A stretch of 64,000 nt of DNA from JBEBSD01 sp040394475 (GTDB lineage: Bacteria; Bacteroidota; Bacteroidia; Cytophagales; Spirosomataceae). This document shows positions 25,317 to 33,847 of this stretch, one piece after another. Within the stretch, counting starts at the first letter, position 1. Every line of letters begins with the position of its first letter. The translations under genes were made by a program, and so were the position numbers. The DNA lies in contig JBEBSD010000009.1 in NCBI GenBank assembly GCA_040394475.1, forward strand, positions 62,001-126,000, written 5' to 3'. The notes under the pieces are model-generated. The model was not told the DNA's origin. It saw nothing but the letters and a program-made list of their open reading frames with translations, and ran no database searches.

Positions 25317-27545
25317 ATGAAAAATCACCTAATAGGAATACTACTGTTTTTCGGTGCGGCAAACGTATCGGGACAGGTTACCGGGATCGTCCGGGAGGAG
25401 GCGTCCGGTGAAAAAATGCCGCTCATCGGAGCCAGCGTTTACTGGGCGGGTACGACCCAAGGGGTACTGACGGACATAGAGGGGATGTTCGCCATCTCTC
25501 CAAATGAACATACCAATCAACTCGTTTTCAGTTTTGTCGGTTATCGGAACGATACCCTGCGGATTACCGGGCGCGAGCCGGTCGAAGTGGTTTTAACACC
25601 GGAAGCGACGTTGGAAGAAGTAACGGTCCGGGGCAATCCGGGTACACTGGACAGGCTGTCGCCCCTGCATACAGAGATCATCGATACCCGCCAGCTGGAA
25701 AAGGCGGCCTGTTGTAACTTGTCGGAAAGTTTTGAAACCAACGCTGCCGTGACGGTGTCCTACAGCGATGCCGTAACCGGTTCCAAGCAAATCCAGATGC
25801 TCGGGTTAAGCGGGAATTATATTCAGACGAATATTGAAAACATCCCGGGTATCCGGGGGCTGGCTACAACATTTGGTTTAAATTATATTCCGGGTACCTG
25901 GGTACAGTCGATCGATGTCGGGAAAGGGGCCGGTTCGGTGGTCAATGGCTACGAGTCCATGACCGGACAAATTAATGTAGAGCTAAAAAAACCGGACGCC
26001 GGGGAGGACGTTTATTTCAATGCCTATGTCAACCACTTCGGACGGACGGAGCTCAACCTGAACCTCTCAACACAGTTGTCGGAAAAGTGGAGCACCGGGA
26101 TATTGACGCACGCCAGTACGCTGCCGGGCCGTATCGATAAAAACGGCGATAATTTTCTGGATATGCCCCGGTACACACAGCTGAACGGCATCAACCGCTG
26201 GAAATACAGCGGCGACCGGCTGATGGCCCAGTTTGGAGTGAAAGCGCTTTATGAAGACCGGCAGGGGGGAGAAATGAATTTTCGCACGGAGATGAAAAAT
26301 ACGACACGGGCCTATGGCTTCGGCGCACGGGTGAACCGGTACGAAGCATTTGCCAAGGTAGCACGACTTTATCCGCAACAGCCGTACAAAGGATTGGGAC
26401 TGATCCTGAACGGAAGTTTTCATGATCAGGCGTCGTATTTCGGACTGACCCGTTACGACGGACGTGAAGGGTCCTTCTACAGCAACCTGATTTATCAGAA
26501 TATCCTGGGAAATACCAACCATACTTACCGGACGGGCCTGAGTTATCTGTTGGATAGTTACCATGAAGTATTCCGGGATACGACGATGAAGCGCACCGAA
26601 TCGGTGCCCGGGGCATTTGTGGAATATACCTATAATGACCATGATGCCATGGTGGTGGTGGCCGGCGCCCGAGTGGATTATCATAACCTGTTCGGGATGC
26701 AGTTCACGCCCCGCCTTCATGTTAAGTATGACATCAATCCCGCCACTTCGCTGCGCGCGTCGGCCGGCAGGGGTTTCCGGGTAGCCAATCCGTTGGCAGA
26801 AAATTATGGAAACCTTGCCAGCAACAGAAAGGTGGTTTTCCGCGAACAGATCAGGCCGGAGGTTTCGTGGAATTACGGGGTGAGCCTTTCCCGGGATTTA
26901 TTTGTCGGTGATATGAAGGGAAGCCTAGTGATTGACTATTTCCGTACCCATTTTGAGAACCAGTTAGTGGCCGACCTGGAGGATTATGACTATCTTTATT
27001 TTTATAACCTGAGGGGACAGGCATTTGCGAATAGTTTTCAGGCCGAGGTGAACCTTCAGCCCGCCAAACGTATGGAAGTGAAGCTGGCTTATCGTTTGTT
27101 TGATAACCGGCAGACCCTGACGGACGTTTCGATGCGGGAAACATTACTTCCCAGGATGATGGTAAGCCGGGACAGGGTGCTGTTCAATGCCGGGTATGCC
27201 TTGCCTTATGACAAGTGGAAGCTGGATGCAACCGTGCAGTGGAACGGAAAGCGCCGGATGCCGCATTTGGCAACGGACCACACTTCCCATGGGGGGGTGA
27301 GCGGAAGTTTCGATGCCCCTGCGTACTACAATATCAATGCACAGGTAACCCGGACCTTCCTTAAATGGGATATCTACCTGGGGGGAGAAAACCTCGGTAA
27401 TTTTACACAGCGGAATCCTGTTGCAGGAGCTGAAAACCCGTTCGGGCATGGTTTTGATGCCGGTATGGCTTGGGGACCGGTCGTCGGGAGACTGATTTAT
27501 GCCGGTGTCCGCTTTAAAATAGGAACCTATGGAATTACGGATTAA
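25317..27545 (+). CDS. TonB-dependent receptor of a heavy-metal (probably copper) cluster
   Basis: A 742-residue outer-membrane receptor. After the signal peptide (to about residue 19) comes a carboxypeptidase-like regulatory domain (TGIVREEASGEKMPLIGASV, residues 22-105). The plug follows, with the TonB-box-like start ATLEEVTVRG and the conserved IQMLGLSGNYIQTNIENIPG and GAGSVVNGYESMTGQINVEL. The beta-barrel fills the rest and the protein ends without a T9SS domain. The context (Cys-rich secreted protein before it, HMA regulator and HMA protein after it) suggests uptake of a metal or metal complex rather than a glycan. It overlaps the next gene by 17 bases. Confidence 0.92.
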   Translation: MKNHLIGILLFFGAANVSGQVTGIVREEASGEKMPLIGASVYWAGTTQGVLTDIEGMFAISPNEHTNQLVFSFVGYRNDTLRITGREPVEVVLTPEATLEEVTVRGNPGTLDRLSPLHTEIIDTRQLEKAACCNLSESFETNAAVTVSYSDAVTGSKQIQMLGLSGNYIQTNIENIPGIRGLATTFGLNYIPGTWVQSIDVGKGAGSVVNGYESMTGQINVELKKPDAGEDVYFNAYVNHFGRTELNLNLSTQLSEKWSTGILTHASTLPGRIDKNGDNFLDMPRYTQLNGINRWKYSGDRLMAQFGVKALYEDRQGGEMNFRTEMKNTTRAYGFGARVNRYEAFAKVARLYPQQPYKGLGLILNGSFHDQASYFGLTRYDGREGSFYSNLIYQNILGNTNHTYRTGLSYLLDSYHEVFRDTTMKRTESVPGAFVEYTYNDHDAMVVVAGARVDYHNLFGMQFTPRLHVKYDINPATSLRASAGRGFRVANPLAENYGNLASNRKVVFREQIRPEVSWNYGVSLSRDLFVGDMKGSLVIDYFRTHFENQLVADLEDYDYLYFYNLRGQAFANSFQAEVNLQPAKRMEVKLAYRLFDNRQTLTDVSMRETLLPRMMVSRDRVLFNAGYALPYDKWKLDATVQWNGKRRMPHLATDHTSHGGVSGSFDAPAYYNINAQVTRTFLKWDIYLGGENLGNFTQRNPVAGAENPFGHGFDAGMAWGPVVGRLIYAGVRFKIGTYGITD

Positions 27546-28104
27546 AAATATGGTCTGCGACCGCTGTATCCGGGTGGTGCGGGAAGAACTGGAAAAAACG
27601 GGAATAACAGTAAACAGGATCGAACTCGGGAACGTGGAGACCGGGCAGGAACTGCAGCCGGAAGCGCTGGAGCATGTGCGGACCGTCTTGCTGGCCAACG
27701 GTTTTGAGCTGATCGATGATAAACGGACAGCCCTGGTGGATTTCCTTCGGAAGCTGATCATCGCTGAAGTACAGTATCTGAAGAAAAACAAGCCGGATAG
27801 TATGAATTTCTCGGAATACCTGGCACAACGGACAGGTTATGAATATTCGTACCTGAGCCATTTGTTCTCTTCCGAAACCGGACAGACCATAGAGCAGTAT
27901 ATCATTGCCCAGCGGATTGAAAAAGTGAAAGAGTGGCTCTCTTATAACGAGCTGAGTATAACCGAAATCGCCTGGAGGCTGGGATACAGCAGTGCTGCGC
28001 ATTTATCGAACCAGTTCAAGAAAGTCACAGGCAAGTCTCCGGCAGTTTATAAACAGGAAGCCGGGAAGGAGCGGATTCCCCTCGATAAGGTAGGGGAGAA
28101 ATAA
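27529..28104 (+). CDS. HMA-like N-terminus fused to AraC-type DNA-binding domain (metal-sensing regulator candidate)
   Basis: A 191-residue regulator. Residues 1-70 resemble a heavy-metal-associated domain: KNMVCDRC with Cys10 and Cys13 near the start in the position of a CxxC metal site. Residues of about 85-185 form an AraC double helix-turn-helix (EYLAQRTGYEYSYLSHLFSS, QYIIAQRIEKVKEWL, ITEIAWRLGYSSAAHLSNQF, KKVTGKSPAVYKQ). The start overlaps the end of the receptor gene by 17 bases, so translation may be coupled. The likely job is to sense a thiophilic metal and control this cluster; the metal is not known. Confidence 0.88.
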   Translation: MELRIKNMVCDRCIRVVREELEKTGITVNRIELGNVETGQELQPEALEHVRTVLLANGFELIDDKRTALVDFLRKLIIAEVQYLKKNKPDSMNFSEYLAQRTGYEYSYLSHLFSSETGQTIEQYIIAQRIEKVKEWLSYNELSITEIAWRLGYSSAAHLSNQFKKVTGKSPAVYKQEAGKERIPLDKVGEK

Positions 28105-28137
28105 CCATAAATTGTATAACTACTTAATTAATAACCC

Positions 28138-28485
28138 ATGAAACGTTTTCTTTTAGTTGCGCTATCCCTGATAGTGCTGAATGGTACAACCTTTGCCGCT
28201 GGTGTAACGGAGAAAAAGGAAGTGAAGGTGCAGACATCCGCCAAATGTAAAATGTGCAAAGCCCGGCTGGAACGGACACTCGGATTGTCGAAAGGAGTTG
28301 AATCGGCGCAGCTGGACCTAAAGGACAAAGTGCTCACGGTACAGTATAACTCCAAAAAAACCAGTGAAGACGCGATCCGTGAAACGATCCGTAAAACAGG
28401 CTATGACGCCGATAACCTGGCGGCGAACCAGCAGGCACACGACAAATTGCCGAAGTGCTGCCGTAAGACTGCAGCAGCACATTAA
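28138..28485 (+). CDS. Exported heavy-metal-associated (HMA) domain protein
   Basis: A 115-residue protein with a signal peptide (MKRFLLVALSLIVLNGTTFA). The HMA fold follows, with CKMCKARLE (Cys37, Cys40) as a CxxC metal site, VESAQLDLKDKVLTVQYN and AIRETIRKTGYDAD. A late CC pair (LPKCCRK) and a C-terminal His could add ligands. It is likely a periplasmic metal chaperone acting with the TonB receptor and HMA-AraC regulator upstream. Confidence 0.92.
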   Translation: MKRFLLVALSLIVLNGTTFAAGVTEKKEVKVQTSAKCKMCKARLERTLGLSKGVESAQLDLKDKVLTVQYNSKKTSEDAIRETIRKTGYDADNLAANQQAHDKLPKCCRKTAAAH

Positions 28486-28493
28486 GGACAGAC

Positions 28494-28527
28494 GGGAGTG
28501 CGGCTTATTTTCTCGCACTCCCTTTTT
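28494..28527 (+). terminator. Terminator of the metal cluster, overlapping the end of the convergent gene
   Basis: GGGAGTGCG and CGCACTCCC form a 9-bp stem followed by five T. The loop contains the stop codon of the convergent ThuA gene, so the element serves the plus-strand operon while encoding the ThuA C-terminus. Confidence 0.8.
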
Positions 28528-29404
28528 CCCGGGAAGGAAAATCAGCCGGTACCGGTTGGGTAACTTTTCCGGTCGCAACCCATTCCGCGCCGCGCTGAAG
28601 CGTTGTAATGAAGCCTACACACTGCTGGGAGTAATTTTCGTGTCCCAGAGTCGTATGAAAAATACGGCCTTTTCCATAGCGAAGCACCATTAACATCGGT
28701 TCATGCCGGCCCGATCCGCGTTCTTCAGGATCCGCAAAGGCCGTGGCGAGAACGGTAATGTTTTCGGCAGGTCCCCGCAAGCGGTCATAAAGCTCATCTT
28801 TCTGATGCAGCCACGCTGACGGAAGTCCCTTCATGATCGGGTGATTCGGATCCCGGGTAGTGACAACAAATTCATGCTGGTTGCCGTGACTCCCGCCGGC
28901 CCCCGGGGTAATATCCCTGACCAGTTCTTTTTTCGCTTCATCATAGTATAAATAGGGCCCGGACTGCTCATTGCGGCCTTCCCAGCCTCCGATACCGATC
29001 ATCTGGTTATAGGCCTCCCATTTCGGGAAGGCATTGTCTGCGGCATGTACGACCACAAAACCTCCTCCTTCCCGGACGAATTTTTCGAAAGCAGTGTTGG
29101 TCGCTTCTGACCAGGATTCGCCGTTATAATTGGAAAGCACCACCTGGTACTTACTGAAATCCGGGCGAAAAGCGCTCATATCACCTCCTTTTGGCGGCGT
29201 AGTGAGGATATCTACCGTGAAGCGGCCGGTCTCTTCCAGGAATTGCTTCATCATCCGCGATCCGTCGGCCATATTCTTGTGATTGTTCTGGCCCTCGATC
29301 AGCAGGACTCGGTGTTTTTTAGCGGATGCTCCGGGCAGCACCATAAGCAATCCTGCCGACAGGAGCATAATTGCTGCAAGTTGTAGAAAAACAGCTCTTT
29401 TCAT
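28505..29404 (-). CDS. ThuA domain-containing protein (secreted)
   Basis: A 299-residue protein with a signal peptide (hydrophobic residues about 8-25, ending ASA). The trehalose-utilisation (ThuA)-like domain, a type 1 glutamine-amidotransferase fold, is shown by RVLLIEGQNNHK, VVLSNYNGESW, FVREGGGFVVVHAADNAFP, HEFVVTTRDPNHPIMKGLP, KDELYDRLRGP and GKGRIFHTTLGHE. Such proteins are common in sugar-degradation loci of Bacteroidota and Planctomycetota, but their reaction is not established. It lies downstream of the haem-c/dehydrogenase gene, separated by a terminator. Confidence 0.93.
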   Translation of the reverse strand: MKRAVFLQLAAIMLLSAGLLMVLPGASAKKHRVLLIEGQNNHKNMADGSRMMKQFLEETGRFTVDILTTPPKGGDMSAFRPDFSKYQVVLSNYNGESWSEATNTAFEKFVREGGGFVVVHAADNAFPKWEAYNQMIGIGGWEGRNEQSGPYLYYDEAKKELVRDITPGAGGSHGNQHEFVVTTRDPNHPIMKGLPSAWLHQKDELYDRLRGPAENITVLATAFADPEERGSGRHEPMLMVLRYGKGRIFHTTLGHENYSQQCVGFITTLQRGAEWVATGKVTQPVPADFPSREKGSARK

Positions 29405-29442
29405 AGGGATGGGAATTAAGAGAAATACTTACCTTATAAAGC

Positions 29443-29479
29443 AAAAAGGCACCGGAAACTTTGTTCCGGCGCCTTTTTT
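29443..29479 (-). terminator. Terminator between the cytochrome-dehydrogenase gene and the ThuA gene
   Basis: AAAAAGGC-ACCGGAA pairs with TTCCGG-GCCTTTTTT; A/T runs on both sides mean that it could work in either direction. For the minus-strand gene upstream the transcript ends in a T5 run. Confidence 0.82.
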
Positions 29480-29506
29480 ATTTTCATAACCTTTTGGGTG
29501 CCGTTC

Positions 29507-32179
29507 CTAGTTGGAAGTATACACCGGGCTGTTTTTATTTCCTCCGGCCCTCAGGAAGGCCACCAGGTCCTTCAACTCGTCCGGATTTAATCCATTGATC
29601 AATCCGGGAAGCATCACTGAAACCGTGGAGTATTTAGTAGAAACAACGTTGTTTTTGGGAACCTTCGTAGACTCATTTGGCGTGAACGGGTTCTGCGCTA
29701 CATGATAGTTTGCGGCATCTTCATTTACCAGCATCCCTACAATTGAGTTACCGTCCTTCAGGGAGAATACGGTCGCGGCATACTGGTCAGAAATCGCTTT
29801 ATCCGGATGAATAATGGCATCAAGCATGTCTTTTGAAGAAAAGCGGGTTCCCAACTGCGTAAGATCCGGTCCTACCGCTTCACCGGTACCGCCAATCGCG
29901 TGGCAACGGTCACAAAGGACAGCGCTATAGATCAGTTGCCCTTTTTCAAAGTCTCTGTTTTTCAGGTCGCTTTGTACAACGGAGTCGGCCTGCTCTACTT
30001 TCCAGGCGCGGCCCGGTCCGACGATGGCGTACTCACCGATGACGTCATTCCCATTTTTGCTGAGTAATCCACCGCCCGAAAGTTTATCGTATTTGTCAAA
30101 TTCGGCTTTGGGCACATTTTCAAGGGCAATTTTACGAGCTTTATCCAGAAAGCCTACGTAGCTCCGACCGCCCTTATAGCCAAACGCTTTTTGGAACCAT
30201 GAGAAGTATTTGTCACGCTGCTGGGTGGTCCATCCCACTTTTTGCTGACTCAGAACCACGGCATAATACGTGTGCTGCAGCGGCGGGATATTGGCAAGCA
30301 TGCCTGCAATATCCAATCCATACTGAGGATTCCGGAAAATCAGGTCAGAAGAAGTAGCGGCGGTTACATCGTCCATTACATTATCTCCCGGCTCTTTCTC
30401 GATTTCCATCAGGGCAAGGGTTTTAGCGACAACGTCCGGCGACTGCAGGAATACCAGTACTTTACTCAGGAGTTGATTTTGCCCGGCAGTTTTTGCAGGA
30501 TACTTAGGGTTCAGATATGCCAGCACTTTAGTTTTCGTAGCGGCATCCGGTTGCCCCATCCGGTAAAAAGTAACTTCAAATGTACGCAGTAGGTCAATTT
30601 TTTGACGCTCTGAAAGCGAATTAAAGTTGATTCCAGTCAAATTGTCCAGAATGCCCCGTTGTACGCTTTTTTCACCCTGTCTCGCCAATGCAAGCATCGC
30701 GTTGACCAGTGTTTCGGTATTTTTTTCCGCCAGCGCTTTGCTTTGCCACTGACTGACTGGTTGGTTTTCAACCGCAATACGAGCCGCGTACCGCACAAAA
30801 CGGTCGGGGTGCTGAAGATAAGGCCAGGCGGCCTCAACTGCCTTGGGATCAGTTTTTCCATGATAGGCTTCCAACGTCACCCGCAGTTTGCCTTCTGCAG
30901 TCCTTTCAGTGGCTACTACATTGGCATCAGGTGCGATGTTTTTATAATCCTTGTAATAGACGCGATAAACATCCGAAGCCAAACGCCGCCCGCCTGTCAT
31001 GAAGTAAAGCGCGCCGTCGGGTCCGATCACACCGTCAGTCAGCGGCAGGGGAACACCCGAAAGAAATTCTTCCCTTTCAGCAGTATAAGATGCTCCGCTC
31101 GGTGTCAGCCGTATCGAATGCACGATTCCGAAACTCCAGTCGAAAGCAAATAAGGTATTCCGGTATTTCTGAGGGAAGCGAGCTTTGTTCACATAAATGA
31201 GGTTGGTAGGGGATCCCTGTCCGATGTTCGCCAAAGCCGGGAGGTTGTCTGGGTATCCGGGCGACCATTTCTGGTTCCCGGTGCGCCAGCCGAGTTCACT
31301 GCCGGAAGTAACGTGATTGACGCGCGTAGGACGGTACCACGGCTGCCCGAAATCCCATTCCATATCGGCATCATAAGCAAACAGGTCACCGGCTTCATTA
31401 AAAGCAATGTCATACGCGTTCCGGTAACCGGCGCTGATCAGCTCCCATTTTTTTCCTTCCGGATCCAGGTGCACAATCCAGCCGCCGGGTGCATGCCGGT
31501 CGTTGGCATGCCCGCGCGGATCTTTGATCATCGGGAACAGATTATCGTCCGTCCAGTTTTTAGGAAGCATATAGACATCCATTTCCGGAAGGTCGGTATG
31601 ATTACCCGCAATCAGGTACAGCGATTTTCCATCGGGGGACGGGATGATACTATGAGGACCGTGTTCGCCCTGACCGTTGAATTCCTTGAGGAGGGTAATC
31701 TTGTCAAACTGGTCGTCACCGTTGGTATCCTGAAGCCGGTAAAGCCCGCTGTTTTTATCAAAAGCATTATTCGCCCGGTTATTGATGACTACGTACAAGC
31801 TATTGAAGGCATATAACAACCCATGTGCATAGCCCATATTGAGCTTGCCGTCTGTCTCGGAAATCTTGAGTTTTTCGACTTTCGGCTGCCCGCCGGAACC
31901 GATAGGAGGCAGTTCAAGCCGGAAAAGCCCACCATACTGGTCAGAGGTAATCAGTCTGCCTTTGTCGTCAAAAGCCATAGCTACCCAGGAACCCAGTCCG
32001 CTTTCGGAGGGACTGAACAGGTGCTCGGCAACGAAACCCGGCTGCAGTTTTAACTTGTCGATCTTGGGGTTTTCGATAGCAGATTTGCGCATATAACCAT
32101 CTTTCATGACCCAGGAACAAAAGCCTGCGAAAGAGATTAACGCCAGTAAAACGGGGATTTTTAGCGATTTGGTTAACAT
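29507..32179 (-). CDS. PVC-type haem-binding protein: sorbosone/glucose dehydrogenase-like propeller with C-terminal cytochrome c
   Basis: An 890-residue exported protein: hydrophobic N-terminus (residues 9-24), then a beta-propeller (residues of about 40-420) like soluble glucose/sorbosone dehydrogenases and DUF7133 proteins, with HGPHSIIPSPDGKSLYLIAGNHTD, a DPRGHANDRHAPGGWI loop and RNAYDIAFNEAGDLFAYDADMEWD. A helical HEAT-like middle follows. Near residue 756 CDRCH is a haem c site in the PVC-type region, with GTGEAVGPDLTQLGTRF after it and a likely axial Met in SIVGMLVNE. The family probably oxidises sugars or alcohols and hands electrons to the haem. The neighbours (ThuA, DUF1501, DUF1549/1553) form a set well known from planctomycetes. 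Confidence 0.87.
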   Translation of the reverse strand: MLTKSLKIPVLLALISFAGFCSWVMKDGYMRKSAIENPKIDKLKLQPGFVAEHLFSPSESGLGSWVAMAFDDKGRLITSDQYGGLFRLELPPIGSGGQPKVEKLKISETDGKLNMGYAHGLLYAFNSLYVVINNRANNAFDKNSGLYRLQDTNGDDQFDKITLLKEFNGQGEHGPHSIIPSPDGKSLYLIAGNHTDLPEMDVYMLPKNWTDDNLFPMIKDPRGHANDRHAPGGWIVHLDPEGKKWELISAGYRNAYDIAFNEAGDLFAYDADMEWDFGQPWYRPTRVNHVTSGSELGWRTGNQKWSPGYPDNLPALANIGQGSPTNLIYVNKARFPQKYRNTLFAFDWSFGIVHSIRLTPSGASYTAEREEFLSGVPLPLTDGVIGPDGALYFMTGGRRLASDVYRVYYKDYKNIAPDANVVATERTAEGKLRVTLEAYHGKTDPKAVEAAWPYLQHPDRFVRYAARIAVENQPVSQWQSKALAEKNTETLVNAMLALARQGEKSVQRGILDNLTGINFNSLSERQKIDLLRTFEVTFYRMGQPDAATKTKVLAYLNPKYPAKTAGQNQLLSKVLVFLQSPDVVAKTLALMEIEKEPGDNVMDDVTAATSSDLIFRNPQYGLDIAGMLANIPPLQHTYYAVVLSQQKVGWTTQQRDKYFSWFQKAFGYKGGRSYVGFLDKARKIALENVPKAEFDKYDKLSGGGLLSKNGNDVIGEYAIVGPGRAWKVEQADSVVQSDLKNRDFEKGQLIYSAVLCDRCHAIGGTGEAVGPDLTQLGTRFSSKDMLDAIIHPDKAISDQYAATVFSLKDGNSIVGMLVNEDAANYHVAQNPFTPNESTKVPKNNVVSTKYSTVSVMLPGLINGLNPDELKDLVAFLRAGGNKNSPVYTSN

Positions 32180-32412
32180 ATATGGGGTTATAAAGAATAA
32201 AATATCAGCAGTATAACTTCAGGAAAGGGGTTATTCCGGCTGACCACGGTGAAAAGATAGGTTTGGCAATTTGTAAGTACTGGCTATATTCTTTTTAAAG
32301 GGTAATTTAGGATTTAAATTAGCTCAATGCCGCAAATTGCAGAAAGAAGTTTTTTTATCTGTCCTGCCCTATCCTATTCCCGGCGGGTATCCGTGTTTTT
32401 GAACCGGGCTGT

Positions 32413-33834
32413 TTAACTGAATAATTCATGTACGGGTTCTCCTTTCCCATCCGGAGTGGTGTAAAAAGGTCTTTTTTCAACATCATAGGAAGTCTCCGGC
32501 GGGATTCCCAGAGCATGGTAAATGCTCTGGTGCACCTCTGCAATCCGGATCGGATTTTCAATGGTTTTACAGGGCCGCTCATCCGCAGTTTTGCCATAGA
32601 CAAAGCCTTTTTTAATACCGCCTCCAAACATCAGCATGGAACAGCCGTCCGTAAAATGCCGGTGCATCCCGTAGTATTTGATATCGGAAAGTATATCCGG
32701 TTGATCGACCTGCTCCTTGACCGTCTGGTCAGGACGCCCCTCTACCATCATGTCCCGGCTGAATTCACTGGCAAGTACGACAAGGGTGCGGTCCAGATGC
32801 CCGCTCTTGTCCAGGTCCTTAATGAGTTGCGCTACCGGGCCGTCGATCATCTTTTTCATATCCACCAGACGGGTATGGCCATTTTCATGGGTATCCCAGC
32901 CTTTAAAAGGTTCGTATTCTGTGGTTACGCTGATAAAGCGGGCGCCTTGTTCGGTTAGCCGCCGTGCCAGCAGGCAACCCAGCCCGAAACGACCGGTATT
33001 GTAGCTATCGTAGACCTCCTTTGGTTCGGTACTGAGATCGAATGCCTTGGATTCCGGGGAGTTGAGCAGCATATAAGCCTGCTCCATGGAACGTCGCAGT
33101 GATTCCTTCTGATAATCGCTTCCGTATGCTTCCAGAGGCCCCTTACTGATCAATTCGTTGTACAACTGATTCCTGCGCTCGAAACGACTGGCATCCATCC
33201 CCACCGGCGGGCGCACGCTTTCCAGTCCCTGGCTGGGGTCCGGAATCAGAAAGGGGCCATACTCGTTTCCGAGAAAGCCTGCGGTATGGAAGGCTTTCAG
33301 CTCTTCCGCTTCTCCGACAGTAAACCGTTGACCAATATTGATAAACGCCGGGATAACCGGATTTTTGGGTCCCAGCTCTTTGGCGATCCAGGAGCCGATG
33401 TGGGGAGCTGCCACCGTTTGTGGCGGTTCGTAGCAGGTATGCCAATTGTACTGATGACGCGAGTGGAGGATATGGCCCAGGTCGGCTGCCACGTACGAGC
33501 GGATAACGGTTCCTTTGTCCATCACACCGGCTATACCCTCCAGGCCCTCTGAAAAATGGATGCCGTCCAGAGCGGTCGGGATGGATTTGAAGGTGCTAAG
33601 CACCAGGTCCCCGGCCATGTCTTTTTCAAAAGGGGTGTATTTTTTAGGGTCGAACGTCTCCGTATGTGCCATGCCTCCTGCCATCCAGAGCAGGATTACG
33701 GTATCGGCGGTGGCGTCTGCACCCGCTCTTTTGCTACGGGAACAGGCATTTAAAAATGCAGAAACAGGGGCTCCCGCGGCCATGGCGGCCAGTGTTGCAG
33801 CGCTTGTATTTCTTAAAAAATCTCTTCTTCTCAT
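32413..33834 (-). CDS. DUF1501 domain-containing exported protein
   Basis: A 473-residue DUF1501 protein (alkaline-phosphatase/sulfatase-like fold). The N-terminus, MRRRDFLRNTSAATLAAMAA, is a twin-arginine-type signal and FLNAC could serve as a lipobox. Family features are ILLWMAGGMAHTETFDPK, SYVAADLGHILHSRHQY, FISVTTEYEPFKGWDTHENG, LVVLASEFSRD, MHRHFTDGCSMLMFGGGIKK and ERPCKTIENPIRIAEVHQSI. It stops 14 bp downstream of the DUF1549/DUF1553 gene, so the two are an operon, as is usual for this pair. Function is unknown, probably periplasmic breakdown of a complex compound. Confidence 0.93.
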   Translation of the reverse strand: MRRRDFLRNTSAATLAAMAAGAPVSAFLNACSRSKRAGADATADTVILLWMAGGMAHTETFDPKKYTPFEKDMAGDLVLSTFKSIPTALDGIHFSEGLEGIAGVMDKGTVIRSYVAADLGHILHSRHQYNWHTCYEPPQTVAAPHIGSWIAKELGPKNPVIPAFINIGQRFTVGEAEELKAFHTAGFLGNEYGPFLIPDPSQGLESVRPPVGMDASRFERRNQLYNELISKGPLEAYGSDYQKESLRRSMEQAYMLLNSPESKAFDLSTEPKEVYDSYNTGRFGLGCLLARRLTEQGARFISVTTEYEPFKGWDTHENGHTRLVDMKKMIDGPVAQLIKDLDKSGHLDRTLVVLASEFSRDMMVEGRPDQTVKEQVDQPDILSDIKYYGMHRHFTDGCSMLMFGGGIKKGFVYGKTADERPCKTIENPIRIAEVHQSIYHALGIPPETSYDVEKRPFYTTPDGKGEPVHELFS

Positions 33835-33847
33835 GGTTATAGCTTCT

